Positions 10,961-23,384 of a DNA stretch of 64,000 nucleotides are shown piece by piece (positions within the stretch are counted from its first letter, which is position 1; each line of letters begins with the position of its first letter). The stretch comes from Syncephalis fuscata. Lineage: Eukaryota; Zoopagomycota; Zoopagomycetes; Zoopagales; Piptocephalidaceae. Both the position numbers and the translations under genes were made by a program. Below the pieces are notes generated by a model. That model was not told the DNA's origin. It saw nothing but the letters and a program-made list of their open reading frames with translations, and ran no database searches. Location: assembly GCA_025786725.1 (NCBI GenBank), contig JAHLTZ010000027.1:310001-374000 (forward strand), written 5' to 3'.

Positions 10961-11838
10961 ACTGGACTTTGTTATTGTTTAGATAACTAGTTCTGCGACA
11001 ACTACAGTGGTCAGCGTACAAAAGTGCAAGTCCGTGCAATCAAAAAAACGGCGACAATAACAAACAACAAGAGAGGAAAAGATGTCAATCGATAAAACGA
11101 AACGTGTTCGATTATTTGAGTTATTTAATTATTATGATCTCATTGTAAAATAGTCATTATTAGTAATATCAATAACAATAGTATTTTTATCATAATGATT
11201 TATTAGACTCCCACATTATGATCCCCAAAGCAAATTTGTTCTAATGAAGTCATGTTGTTGTTATAGCAACATAGATATATTACTTTCTATTAAAATAATG
11301 TTAATAAATTAATTTAAATAAGTAATGTAACATATCATTTAATTTCTTTGAAACATTTGAGGTCGAGCATTATTGTTGCTGGCTATGTGTAGAAAGATTG
11401 ATCGAATATTAATAGAACCATATAATTACGATTCCATGTCATTCTGCATTTGTTGTTATTATATCTATGTACAGCATGGATTATTGCATCTGAATGGTCT
11501 GTTTTATTTTCTACTATTCTACTATTGCATTTTGGACATATTTGTAATGTAAGATCAAGATTAATATACTTATTATAAAAGTCGTTTATTAAACAGTCAT
11601 TTCCTCTATAGCCAATCTGACTAAATAAATGACAGTATATATATATTAAAGAAAATAAAATAACTAATAATTACATTATTGTATTGATAATTACATGAAT
11701 TGATTAATGTTGGATGTAATATTATACATGTTATAGTAATGAATGGGTGTTTAATTGTATTTAAAGTGTTGAGGAGTGAAATAGATAAATAAAAATGTGA
11801 GAGTCAAAGTACAGTAGCTCCAACTCTTTAACTGTAAT
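10961..11838. other. Intergenic DNA
   Basis: AT-rich spacer between the Yrb30 promoter and the 3' end of spt8. No open frame of note and no repeat that I can define. Confidence 0.5.
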
Positions 11839-13854
11839 CTACATATTGCCTTTCACTTCATAAAATAAGCAGGCTCGATTGCTTGATCCTTCCCATCCAC
11901 GATTACCAGATGTCGAAATAAGGAATCGATTACATGGATCCAGATCTAATAATAATTTATTAGTATAAGTATATTAATGTATCATATACATCGTTTAATT
12001 AGCTTACAGAGATGTGAAATAATACCGCCATGGTGTCCAGGAATGATACGGAACGGTACAGTTTTTGCATCAGTTGGTGCTTCCAAGTCCCATAGTCGAA
12101 TATTATCCGTTGAGGCACTAATATTAATATCAATATTAATACAACAGTAATTTTAATAAACTTAATCTACTTGCCATAATAAATGTCGTCCATTAATCGT
12201 TGCATTGACATGACTGACTGGACCGGAATTATTTGGAAAGCGTAGTGTACGCACTGGCTTGTTCTCGGCAATGTCCCATTCATCAACTGTATAGCCATCA
12301 GATATTAAAGTAGTTAATTAGCATATTGTAAATATACAAATTAAAGCTAATTACCGGCACCATGTCGTCGTCCAGCATAGACACGTCGACCATCCGCACT
12401 CCAACATGCCTATCAGCTAATATCAGCTATCTATTGTCAAACAATATCAATATAACCTACTGATATACACCAAGGCGGACATTTATCCGAAGGAAGTAAA
12501 CGACGTGCCGGTGTAGCTTGTCGTCGATCCCATAGCAAGCAAATACCATCTATACTGCTACTTAGAACAACTGTTGGATCGGTTGTATCGATATTCATAG
12601 CACTGCTCGATCCTTGTTGGCCTAACGTGTCAAAGCTATTTGATTGTTGTGCACTTGGGAGTGGCCGTAATGATAATGAACTGATTTGTGATACATGTTC
12701 ATTAAACGAATGTACCACTGTGCCAGTATTCAAATCCCATTCCTGATAATTCATTATACGTCATTGTATATTAAACACTAATATAATAAATATAAACGTA
12801 CTTACACAAACTGACTTGTCCCAACTACCACTCCATACACCTTGTTCATCTGGTGTTATTTGGAGTGCAGATACAGGCAATGTATGTTGCTTTAACACAT
12901 GATGACAATGGCCTTCTTCATGACGTATTGAATATAAGTTAATGGCACCCGTCTACGTAGCAGCTATTAATTAATTATTTATTTATGAGAATAAAACCTA
13001 GTACTTACTTCTAGTCCAGATAATGCCCAGACTGCTTCTGAATGCACAGCTAGACTGTAGACAGGAGACAGTTGTGGCTTACATGCCGGTAACGTAGAAT
13101 TAATTAGCTTTGTAGTTACAGGTGCTTTTGTATCTGCAGCATTAGGCGTAGATACAGCTGTATCATTTGCCGTGGTAGCAACATTCGAAGTAGGTGTATT
13201 CACCTCAGTTATCATACGAGATGATTCATCTGGCTCAGGTCCTAAATACTCTAGTGTTAGTATATTTATCCTTAATACCACAATAATTACTTGCCAGCAA
13301 ATTCTTTTGTTTCATTGGGCCATTGTGAAAGCAATACACCACTCTATCAGTGCTATTAGCCATTAAAAATAAATGATTGAATTTATTTGCTTACTTTCAC
13401 TACCGAGTCAACTTGACCTTGACGCTGAACTGAAGTTAATGGCACTTTACCATTAATCGATGCAAAAAAGTCCCATTTACGAATAATGCCATCGGCACCT
13501 CCTGTCAGTACCCAGCGCATACAAGGTGTGGCCGTTATGGAAAATACGTCGGACGGGTGAATAAGTAATCCCTAAATATTATATATACATATGGTAAGTA
13601 AACTAGCACTTTAATAAACATTTAAATGTCAATATATATATATTTACCTGAGCGGAAAAATAGTAGCTGGTCGCCGAAAGAATATCTGGACGAATAGCTG
13701 GTAGTCGATTGCCTGGTAATGAAGGCGCTTTCGACATAGCAGTCAGTGCTACCGCGTAGGCATCCGGTGCGGCTGCATTCGTAGTAGCTAGCTTTGCATG
13801 GCCACCGGCCAACGCGACAGAATCGGCAGGCTGGTGATCAGCCTGAAGTGCCAT
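11839..13854 (-). CDS. spt8: Spt8-like WD40 subunit of the SAGA coactivator
   Basis: Ten exons (13854-13648, 13571-13395, 13343-13295, 13250-13009, 12952-12806, 12742-12461, 12409-12355, 12286-12175, 12117-12008, 11945-11839) join in one frame to 495 residues. WD40 repeats carry the family's wording: VLTGGADGIIRKWDFFASIN, TSVQRQGQVDSVVK, GVLLSQWPNETKEF, INLYSIRHEEGHCHHVLKQH, GSWDKSVCEWDLNTG and STDNIRLWDL, with the C-terminal STSGNRGWEGSS. Spt8 is the fungal SAGA subunit that contacts TBP and regulates its delivery to promoters; it acts in the nucleus. The family's acidic N-terminal region is short here. Two introns, 13251-13294 and 12118-12174, begin with GC (GCAAGT) instead of GT; using them is the only way to keep the frame. 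Confidence 0.9.
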
Positions 13855-14000
13855 ACTTTCAACAAGTAATTAGAATAGATTAGGCTATTAATAACGCGTA
13901 CTAGCTTTAAAGCGTAGTGGAATTCATGTACAGCTAAATAAGGCGAAAAAGAAATGAAGCTGTTTGGTTAAAATTCAAATTTTAATAAAAATGTATTATA

Positions 14001-14600
14001 TTAAGACATAACATCAATAATGTTCTCCACATTACGAATGGCTTTAGCCTTTGCAAGTAGTCTAGGTGGCATATCAACAGCGGCACCGTCAGAATCGGAT
14101 AGAATGTTAATACCTTGGCGCCTAGCTTGGTCAATTCTTGAAGAATGGCTTTAGCTTCCTTGCTTTCCTTGGGCACGGTAAAGAACACCAAGTAGCGAGT
14201 ATGGCCAGGTGATAAAGGTGGACCAGGCACTAATTGATATAATTGGTTAATACATAATAAAATAATATGATTAATATTGTATCCTACTGAAACTATTAGT
14301 TGTCGTCATATCAATACTTTCTACTTCATTGTTACTGATAGATTGATGTTCAGATACCGACAATTCTGGAATCATTGATTGTACAGTGTTTGTAATAGGA
14401 ATATCAGCAGTGTTAAGAGTAGTTGGCTGAATAGCAATAGGTGCCATCATAGCATCGTTAGTAAGAGGTACCGGCATAGCTACTGCTGCAAGCCATGGTG
14501 TAAGTAGAAAGGTAGCAAATGTAATGAAAATGCGCATCGTTAATAGCATAAGTAGCTGCAGTGTAAACGTAAAAAGCCGATGAAACCTGTCAATATTCAT
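14001..14600 (-). CDS. Small secreted protein, probable frame break in exon 2
   Basis: Exon 1 (14600-14288) has a signal peptide if translation starts at the second good Met, 14,537 (MRIFITFATFLLTPWLAAVA); the upstream Met at 14,600 would add a hydrophobic leader. Exon 2 starts at 14229 and reads MPGPPLSPGHTRYLVFFTVP. Near 14,120-14,150 the composition favours moving to another frame, giving GINILSDSDGAAVDMPPRLL and ending NVENIIDVMS at 14,001, whereas the uninterrupted frame ends at 13,982 in unlikely sequence. That shift is again an apparent one-base loss. The shape (short beta strand, helix, a C-terminal V-x-x-I strand) faintly recalls peptidase inhibitor I9 propeptide domains, but I would not assign it. 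Secreted, function unknown. Confidence 0.5.
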
Positions 14601-15088
14601 ATATTTTTGCTTTATATAACCTTATTAGCTATTAATAGTCATTTACAAAGCATTTGAAACAGTATAGGCGTGTATACCCACGTGCTTACCAAAGCGAGTA
14701 GATGTTACATGTGGATATTGTCGCCTGATAGCGTGAATAGATAATGTGTTTGTCAGGAGAATCCCGTATTTTTTCATTTAACAATAATAACAATTTTATT
14801 TGTAACTTGTTTCAAAAAAATTAACTAATTAATAAATATAAAAATAATAAATACGTAAAAGTGTAATCTAATAAGTAAACTATAAAATTAACTATTTTGA
14901 TATTAATAAAATGGCATTATGGATTAAATCAACATTATTAGCTACAATAAAAAAGCAAAAAGAACTGTATATCTGCGTCGCTATATTTAGCAATAATACT
15001 ATTTATTTCATTATTCATTTTTCACTAACAAAGTAAAAAACCAGTTTGCGCTAGTTTGCACGCCCTACTGGAACACGCCAAACTGCGC

Positions 15089-16671
15089 TTACTCGACTGT
15101 TTGTTTCCGTGCCACCATGAAATACCAAACAGGTACGCCAATAACCATTACACCAATACCTAGCAGCTCGGCAACGTAGTACGGTGTTGTACCGAAAACG
15201 TAGTGTTCCGTTTGGAAAATGAACGTGCCTAGGCAGAGAAAAAGGCCAATAGCCAAAAATACAATTGTTAAAGGAAGCCAGACACGGAATGGTCGTTTCT
15301 TGTCTGGCTCCGTCCAACGTAGCATAATAAGACCGACGGCGACCAAACTGAAAAATGTCCAGATCTGAAAGGCGGTCATGCTGCTTAGTAGAATATAGGT
15401 GTCGCCTGGTGGTGGCGCAAAGAGCATAATAAGAATAAAGATGGCATTGAGAGCAATAACCCGAACGGGAGCTCCGGTACGCGGTGACACGACACGGAAA
15501 AACTCGGACGCTGGCAAATAACCTTGACGAGCCGCGGCGTATGCAATGCAGTTGGTTGCATAAAATCCAACAGACACTGCACCATACGTGGTCATAGCAA
15601 TAAGAATTGACAGGCCAACTTGTCCAAAAGAGCGGCCAAATAACATGGCGCTAAATTGGCTGCCGACGAGCTGCCGACTGCGAAAGATAATGTCTGACGG
15701 CATAACTGTAATATATTCGATATTGACCAGCAAGATCAATATATTGTTTAGCGTAATTGCCGTGCCCATACCAATAGGCAGGGTACGTTCTGGCTGACGT
15801 ACTTCTTCGATCGAATAGCTCACCATACGCCAACCAGTAATTGACCAGTTGACCATAAGGAAGCCTAGGACGTAATCACCTGGATTTGTTGAGCTGCCTG
15901 CAAACAGATTGCTCCAATTCTGCGGATTAGGCAGATCAACACCCTTGGCAATCATAGCAAACCAGCAAAAATAAAGATAAGCAACGAGATTAATTTAATA
16001 ATGGCCATGCCACTATGTACAGTTGCTACCCAGCGTGCGCCCATTAAATTCAATAGCACCATACTGCCGAGGAGGCCGGCACCAATGCCACGTACAGTCC
16101 AGGCATTCGACTCGCCGATAACGTCCTCGATTGGATTGCCTTGATGGGCAGTAGCTGCAGCCAATACATATTGGCCCATACTTATAAGGCCGGCGGCCGT
16201 AATTGCCGGCTGTGTAAATCTAAATGTAGCATAATAAATAAATACTTAGTATGCTATATTTCGTGTTACATTATTTTGTTAAACTTACACAATGCCACAC
16301 CATGTGTAAAGGTAGGAAAGTAATTGGCGTGGTCGCCTATAGCAGTAGTTTAGATAAACCATTTCACCACCGTTCTTGGGCAGCATGTTGCCAAGTTCGG
16401 TGTAGGAAAAAGCGCCACAATAGCAGCCTAGACCTCCGAGAATCCATAGAACAAGACTCATTCCAGGAGAGCGGACGTAGTTCCAAACGACACCGGGCAT
16501 CGTGATAATTTCACCACTAACGAGGCCATTAAAGAAAATTGGGATGCCGGTGGCTAAACCAATTGACGACTTGTGCTTGTTCGGTTCATCATTTTGGAAA
16601 CAAGTAACTTCAGTATCAGGCGTCGGTGGTATTACTATCTTGTTATCGGTTAAATCGTAATCTGTGTTCAT
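15089..16671 (-). CDS. Amino-acid permease (APC superfamily), one-base frame break
   Basis: Exon 1 is 16671-16289, exon 2 begins at 16219. The soluble N-terminus is followed by the first-helix motif GLATGIPIFFNGLVSGEIITM, typical of APC permeases, and a dozen hydrophobic segments through to a short C-terminal tail. NWSITGWRMVSYSIEEVRQP matches the conserved helix 6-loop region of fungal amino-acid transporters. It should import amino acids or related amines across the plasma membrane by proton coupling. At about 15,955 the frame breaks: FIFAGLL then stop in one frame, AMIAKGVDLPNP in the next. A single missing base (GGTTTGCTATG, expected GGTTTGGCTATG) restores 504 residues. The rest is intact, so this is a sequence error or a very young lesion. 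Confidence 0.85.
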
Positions 16672-17320
16672 TTCAGGCAGTGGCTATTGTTGTTCAAGAC
16701 GGTACGAGTACTGCGCGCGGAAGAAAGTAAGAAGCAGAAGTGTTTGGCAGTGAATGATAATGATTATGCAAATTAAGTCGTCAAAAATGGCTCTATTTAT
16801 TCATATCCTGGGTCAATTATTTACCGTGGCTAATGCAACTATGGCATGTGAGTCAATCTAGAATGTGCATTGCCTTCTATGGCCTATACGCACATATTTC
16901 AATTAGTATTGTTGTTATTTTTTAAAAAAACAATTTTATTTTTAATTAGCTGAAATATCAAAAGTGGTTTAGTGTGTGTAACATCCACAAGTTTTGTGAC
17001 TGCGCTACTGATTTGAGCATCAAATAGCCAATCAATTGTTTAATTGATTGCGTATCACGAGATGCCAGTTTTTTGAGGTCGTTACATCTAAAAAATGAGC
17101 GCAATTGTCGTTGTTGGCATTTACAACCATGAGCATGGCCAAGATTAGTAGTTATTGTCGTACGTGTAAGCTGTCGTGTATTCTTTTGGATATTTCTCAG
17201 TATACCTTACTACCAAATGCCTATGCATTGCATTGCATATGTATGACTGAAAAGAGTGCAGTTAATTTTAGCAATTAGCAAGATGTGTGATTAGTAGATG
17301 GATTATCTTTGATATGCATA
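16672..17320. other. Intergenic DNA
   Basis: Promoter side of the permease gene and 3' side of the 2H phosphoesterase gene. Nothing else seen. Confidence 0.5.
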
Positions 17321-17400
17321 CGCACACACACACACATACACACACATACTCATACACACACACACAAGTCTATATATACACACACACATATATATATATC
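17321..17400. repeat. CA/TA microsatellite
   Basis: Alternating CA tracts with occasional TACA and a final TATATATATAT run, about 80 bp, just past the 3' end of the 2H phosphoesterase gene. Confidence 0.95.
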
Positions 17401-17480
17401 AATAAACAAATATTAATAAAACAATAATAACTCATACAAAGATTTATTTGTATAGTATTGTGGGCTTTTGATTCTTGATT

Positions 17481-18413
17481 TTACCTGTACACAAGTTTCA
17501 TCCCTTCGACTCGAATGTTAGCCCAACAAGTCGAACGATCCTTGAAAACCCCATCTTGAATGAATAGATCACGGTCGGTAAATCCAAGTGTAATGTGTGG
17601 CCAGTAAGTTGCAGCGTTAAAGTCCTTTGACTTGCCACCACGTGCATGAAACAGCTGTCCAATTTCTTCGCGAATGGCCATCAAATGAGATGACTCAACA
17701 ACCAAAAAATAGACCTCCATATACGGGTCAATAGGCGGTGAGGATGCCATTTTGGCTGTCGGCGTAACCAATGTGGCTGTCGGTGCATCTTGAAGCAACA
17801 CATCTATTGGCAGTGTTTTCATTTGTTCCACTGCTTGTTCGGCGTGAATGGTCGCCATGTCAATGCCAATGTTGTCGCTGTTGCTGTTACCCCTTTCATC
17901 TTTCCTATTGTCGGTTTCACTTTTGTAATCAAATCCCACGCCTGTATTGCCGTTGTCGCCATCGCTGCTGCTGCTGCTGTGCGAAGTGGCATTGGGTCGT
18001 AATACTCTTGCTCGGCCGACACACAGAATCCGGAAATGGTTCTGTTGGATATTGCGACGCAATGCAATTGCGTTCACTTCATCCATTGTTATGCCGACCT
18101 TCTGCAGTGCATCATCAAATTCTGGTGGTGTTATTACTGTGATGTGTGCCTCGCCTCGAGACTTTAGTGATCTAGGCACTTGTTGGCGAAGTTCTTCGAA
18201 ACTTGCTTGCAGACTTGTATAGTTGAGCGTTTGTTCGAGATAGCTTGTCATTGGCTCCGTGCCGTTATGGGGCGTAAATGGCACACGAGACGAATTGTAG
18301 ACCATTGGGTCAATGTGGAGCAAGTGCCTAGTTGTGGTTAAATCATTTTTGACCGAAATTGCCGTTGCAGCCACAATAAGCTGTGCTATTACAAGATAAA
18401 AAAGATACATCAC
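17481..18413 (-). CDS. Secreted 2H phosphoesterase-like protein
   Basis: A single exon of 310 residues. It has a signal peptide (YLFYLVIAQLIVAATAIS) and two H-x-T motifs, HIT at about residue 90 (AHITVITPPEF) and HIT at about residue 273 (YWPHITLGFT), the paired catalytic motifs of the 2H (LigT-like) phosphoesterase fold. The spacing of about 180 residues is longer than usual because of a Ser/Asp/Asn-rich insert in the middle. The layout resembles the Swiss-army-knife-type 2H proteins of fungi. The family acts on cyclic phosphates or 2',5'-linked nucleotides; the substrate of this extracellular member is unknown. Both histidines are present, so it is probably active. Confidence 0.8.
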   Translation of the reverse strand: MMYLFYLVIAQLIVAATAISVKNDLTTTRHLLHIDPMVYNSSRVPFTPHNGTEPMTSYLEQTLNYTSLQASFEELRQQVPRSLKSRGEAHITVITPPEFDDALQKVGITMDEVNAIALRRNIQQNHFRILCVGRARVLRPNATSHSSSSSDGDNGNTGVGFDYKSETDNRKDERGNSNSDNIGIDMATIHAEQAVEQMKTLPIDVLLQDAPTATLVTPTAKMASSPPIDPYMEVYFLVVESSHLMAIREEIGQLFHARGGKSKDFNAATYWPHITLGFTDRDLFIQDGVFKDRSTCWANIRVEGMKLVYR

Positions 18414-19761
18414 GCTATAGCAAATTTAGACAGCGCTTATTCAGCACGACGTACAAACAAACTAGAGTTAACTTAAAAAAAACAGTAAAAGAGCAAATGA
18501 AATAACGACAGCAGTAGAGTGTGGTGGTAATGATAAAGCTTCAATGTCGCCTTTTTTTGGCTTTAAAACATCCATTTTATTGCACACATGCCTACTTGTA
18601 CAAATCAATGCTGGCCCATTCTATAAAAAGCCATCTAATTTACCGAATCGCTCAGTGATTGGCGCCAAATAGGCAACCACGTTCAATTGACGCAAACGTT
18701 TTAATATTTGCATTGAAGGGATAATTTTCTGTTTTAAATCCAATGGCTTTCATTATTATGTTTTAACTTAATATAATGATTCCAGAGTATGTTTTTAGTA
18801 ATTATTACATTGTAATTATACACTGTACTACATTTTATGTTTACGTACAATGTGTAATATTATTTAATCAAACAAGCGAAGTGCAGTTTAGTGATTTACG
18901 TTTATAGTTCCAATTTGTTGACATAATAAATTTAGTAAATCCATTGGGTTCTTGGACAATTTTTAATATTATTTAGTATTACGTGGATTCGATCATATCA
19001 TAAATAGTTAGAGCTCTATAATGTGATTATGGATTATACTAGATACAAAAGAAAAGATGGCATCTTAAACAGCTGTTAACTATTTTTATAATATGTGTTC
19101 AAATGGTTATTTTTAATAACATTTACTTTATTAAACATGATGATGGGTGGTGAGTGACATCAATCATCAAATGCTTATCATTGTAGATTCATTATCCAGT
19201 ATACATATATACTCTATTCATCTATATTATTCCCAACATGTCCCACACTACCATATATCATTCTACGATATACTAGACACACTCTATTGTTTATATGTTT
19301 TAATAAACCTTATTAAGTCTACTCATTGCATCATATGCACTGTAACTTCAACATCGTTTTATATCCCTTCATACAGTACATTTATCATTCTATATATCAT
19401 TCTATACTCGTCTAGCCTTCTTCTATCCAAAATTGTTTTTACTCTTGTTCTAGCTTTATTATTAATAAATGTCGACTAATGTCAGTCGTTGATCATGCAT
19501 ATATGCTCATTAGCTCCAACATTGCTAATCGTCACTTCGATTTGTAAATTCATTATACTTTTTATTATTTAAAACTTATAGCAAATAAAACGTATCCAAT
19601 ATTACATAATGATATAGAATAGTATAACTGAAATAGGAATGATATAGCTAGAGAAGTAATGTTTGTTTTGTTTAGCCTCTACCTTACATAAATATTAGAA
19701 CCAAATAATAATTTTTTTGCTTATTCTTTTTTTCAACAATTTCTTCAAACCATAATAAGCT
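18414..19761. other. Intergenic DNA with dispersed repeat
   Basis: AT-rich. Contains the second copy of a 60-bp dispersed repeat at 19,135-19,196. The 110-codon plus-strand frame after it (19,147-19,479) is rich in Tyr, Ile and Ser with no domain and is probably chance. Confidence 0.5.
19135..19196 (+). repeat. Dispersed 60-bp repeat, copy B
   Basis: GATGATGGGTGGTGAGTGAC, then a short gap, then TTATCATTGTAGATTCATTA; aligns with 8,043-8,103 on the same strand, with a 2-base gap and several substitutions. It lies about 570 bp upstream of the next gene. Confidence 0.6.
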
Positions 19762-20267
19762 ATGGGACGCTCAGCCAAGTTTCGTAAGCGCTTTTCACGA
19801 AAGGAAAAGGAATTACGTGTGTTGGAGAATGAATGCACAACAAATATAAGTAACAAACACTATGATGGCGATTCAACTGGCACTGATGCCGTTAAAGCGC
19901 CAACTAAGCAACTAATTACGAATTCGACAACTAGTACTGATGGCGATGTATTAATGGATAGTCCCTTCGGTCGGGATATAACGACAACAACTAGCAAACA
20001 AATGAAAGCTGATTTAAAAGACACAGCTAAAAGCACATCTAGTAAAAGTATTTTCAAATTTGGAAATAAGACTAAAGCATCAATAAGCAGTGGCCGAGTA
20101 GAGAAACAAAGTGGTAAAAAAGGTAGGCAACATTATATAAATACAATTAACACAATAATAATAATACGCTAGGTGGTGTAGCTACACAATCAGTAAAACG
20201 AATAGATAAAAAGGTTGCAAATGCATTACGTAAAGATTATGTAGAATTGCTCTACGGTAAAAAATAA
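19762..20267 (+). CDS. Small basic protein of unknown function
   Basis: Two exons, 19762-20122 and 20173-20267, give 151 residues. The N-terminus is strongly basic (MGRSAKFRKRFSRKEKELR), the middle is Thr/Ser/Lys-rich low complexity, and the C-terminus forms a short basic helix (RIDKKVANALRKDYVELLYG). No family recognised. The basic N-terminal helix and lysine-rich body would suit a nucleolar or RNA-binding role, but that is inference. The intron is GT-AG, 50 bp. The gene is convergent with cullin-1, with only 44 bp between stop codons, so the two 3' UTRs must overlap. Confidence 0.7.
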
Positions 20268-20311
20268 ACATTTAATTGCTTTGACGCTTTGCATACTAAT
20301 GTCTAAACATT

Positions 20312-23300
20312 CTACGCCAAATAATTGAGCTGGTCTTTAACTTCAGCATGACGCTCCAAATATTCCTTTTCAATAAGCATGTCGATACACTTCTTGATTG
20401 ATGGAATATTTGGCTTGAATCGTGATTTAAGCTGCTCAATGACTTCGGTAATCAAATCCAAGTGCTTTAGCGTTTTACGCGCCTTCATAATACGAACAAT
20501 AGCTGCCTAAATAGTGGTGTGGCGATAGAGTTAATATTGTATAGATTGATAGATTAACACCATCAAACTAAATCTTACCTGAATAAGCATCTTTCGATCC
20601 TCTTCAATGGTTTTTTGTGTATCTACGTTCTCTTTTTCCACTTCGGCCTTAATAGGCACGTTAAGATTGACACGTACTTTTTTGCTTTATTATCGTTAGT
20701 TATGGTGCTATAAGCATATGCCGGTGTGTAAACATTAATACTCACCTCTTATAATCCTGGTTCAACTCGTAAACTGCTTCTTCATCTGCTGGTTCACCGC
20801 TGGCAAGCTTCAATACACGTGCTTTACACAAAACACCCAGCAAACCAACGACAAACTCCTTTGTAAGCTGAGTATTGTCCATCAATTCTTGAACAGTGTA
20901 GGATGTCTTATGGTTGTACTGTAGCAAAATGCCCATTTGATACGTAGACACCTGGAAGGTGTAGCCAGAACGAGATGCCTTCAAATAGGTAGTGCGTACT
21001 TCAGCTCGCGAATGCTGGAACAGCCAGGTCAATTTACGGCCTTGGTATTTACTATCATAAAAGTCTTGGAAACGTTTAAAGATAGATTCAAGCTATAAAA
21101 AGGCAATTAATATGTATTCTAGTGTATCATTCAATAGCCAATTACCTCAGGTGGCACGGTAAATGATGTGGCCGGTGGATTAAGTGGCCAAGCAGAAGTA
21201 CCCAAAACAGATACCGAAAAGTCGACTAATATCAAATATGAGTACTAGCTATGTTTTAACTTCAATACTAACCAGATAATTCACTAGCATCGCGTGTTTG
21301 CAATAAACGATCCTTGAATGTTTCATTCAAATCCTTACTAAGATTGATATCGGTAAACATACGCTGTAATTTTGAAGTAAAGTCAAAGCCGCATGCTTCA
21401 CGTAACTTGGCAATCATACTTGCTTCCGCATCATCGGAAGCAGAAGTTTGATTGATCAAACGACGAGAAAGAGCCCGAGAATAGAACTTTTGGAAAACGT
21501 CCTTATCTTCAACGTATTTGAAAATGGTCATCTAAATTGTATGGTTAATTATCGTTATATATAATGATAGTAATTCACTCACGACGTTGGTTAATAAAGC
21601 CTCGAGTTCTCCTTCTTCTGGGTTCTTTGCACTCTTTTTCAACAGAGTATCGCAATATTTGGCCAGCAATTCTGGTGACTTGCTTGTGCCAGTGTTGCAC
21701 ACTTTGTTACGATTGATAAATTCACCGCACGCCTTATCCAATGATGCCATAAAGCCAGCATCATTAGGAAATGCATTCTGTACTAAAGAATAGTACTTTT
21801 GGTGAACAGTTAATAATCCTGTTACGTAGACACTTGGTTCCTATTAATCATTTAATTAATCACATTACAACGTTATAATACATTCATTAATAACACACAC
21901 CACGGCATCCTTATTCTCTTCAGCAATCTTATCTAACGTTGACTGGCCGATCTTGCGCACATGTGCACCAAACTTTTCACGTAACGGTGTCAAACCGTTA
22001 TCAACACGTGATAACAACGAAAAAGTACGAGCCAAATCTATATACAAGTGTTTTATTATCATTGTAGTCATGTATTTATAGCACCATATGCTTTATGCAC
22101 TTACCTTCTTCGCGATCAGCATCCAAAAGTGGTTGGAATTCTTCACGTATCTGATTCATGTGATTCTTTACTAGAACCTCTTCGCATACATTCATAAGCT
22201 ATTAAAATACGCACACATAGATATATGCATATATGCATATTGAGCGACTATTCATTTGAATCTAATCAATGCTAATTACCGGTACACGTGTATCCTGATG
22301 TAAATACTTCTTAACTCGTTCCTCCTCTTCTTTCAAACGATTCTCGGCCTATTTGGCATTATAGCCGTTGGTAAATGAGCTAATTATCATTTGCTGTGTG
22401 AAATTACCTGTTTCATGTATTCCGTAACGGGATTTTCCGAGATAAATCGATCACTTTCATTGTGATAATATTGCTTTGTAGTTTCGACGAATGGCTGCTC
22501 GAAATGCGTCATATATAATTTTAGATCTGTCTGCGTTGGATCTGCTTCTTCCAAGCCCAGAGCAACTAATAGTAGATAGTTTAATAAACAGTCGCTAGAT
22601 ACTAGCTATAATCAAGCTTACCAAATGACTCCTTAACAATATTAATTAGTTTTGTCTCTATCGTTTCTCCGTTACGCTCTCGTTCAATCAGCGCAAGCAC
22701 TGCATCCATTACAGCACGATGGACGTGCACAAACAAATGATTGCGCCACATGACCAGTGATAGCTGTACAGCGACGATAATAATTAATATTGTTGATAAA
22801 TGTTATAATTAGTATAAAATAGCTTTAGAGTGTAGATCTATACTTACAATATGCACACCGTATACAGCACGACGTCCTTCATCCATTTCGCGTCGTACCC
22901 AATGACGATTTAGATAGCGAAACAAGTGATTCATATATTCCGATGCGGTAGTATATCTTTGCCATTGGGCAGTATAATAACGTAGGAGAGCCACATCGGT
23001 AAGTGCTTCTGACTGACGTCGTAGAGCCGAAAGATGGCTTTCGAAGTATCCAGTCAGTTTCTTATATAGGCCAGCACCAACCAGTTGTGCGCCGTTATTA
23101 CCGGACATGCCGGTCATGACACCACCGCCACTACTGCTGGGCGAGGTACAATGGTTATAGATGGTGCTATACAAGCAAGTAGCAGCAACAACAAATTAGG
23201 TACAGCCAGAAGTAAAAGGCCATTATAAGCAAGATTATCGTGCATATACTTACGTGTAGATCTCCATGTATCGTGTGTAGCTAAGGCCCTCTTGTAGCGA

Positions 23301-23384
23301 CATCACCTGGTTAAGGCCATGCTCTACAAACTCCCAGGTACTACTCAGATCCGTCCGTGCTGGCGTACCGCTAAACTGCGACAT
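20312..23384 (-). CDS. cul1: Cullin-1 (SCF ubiquitin ligase scaffold)
   Basis: Thirteen exons (23384-23254, 23166-22848, 22763-22622, 22565-22408, 22348-22280, 22198-22105, 22037-21901, 21840-21583, 21531-21273, 21225-21146, 21092-20746, 20684-20579, 20506-20312) join without a break to 764 residues. The N-terminal Skp1-binding cullin repeat is there ([16 protein letters not shown]). The cullin-homology domain has [20 protein letters not shown], and the C-terminal winged helix with the neddylation site reads [17 protein letters not shown], ending in DQLNYLA. It is the scaffold joining Skp1/F-box substrate receptors to the Rbx1 RING protein. The C-terminal form and the Y-L-A end favour CUL1/Cdc53 over CUL3 or CUL4. 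One donor is the less usual GTGTGT (after exon 7). Essential housekeeping gene in other fungi. Confidence 0.95.

Noticed and set aside
17771-18222. Long plus-strand frames opposite the 2H phosphoesterase
   Set aside because: Shadows of the Ser/Asp/Asn-rich insert of the real minus-strand gene.
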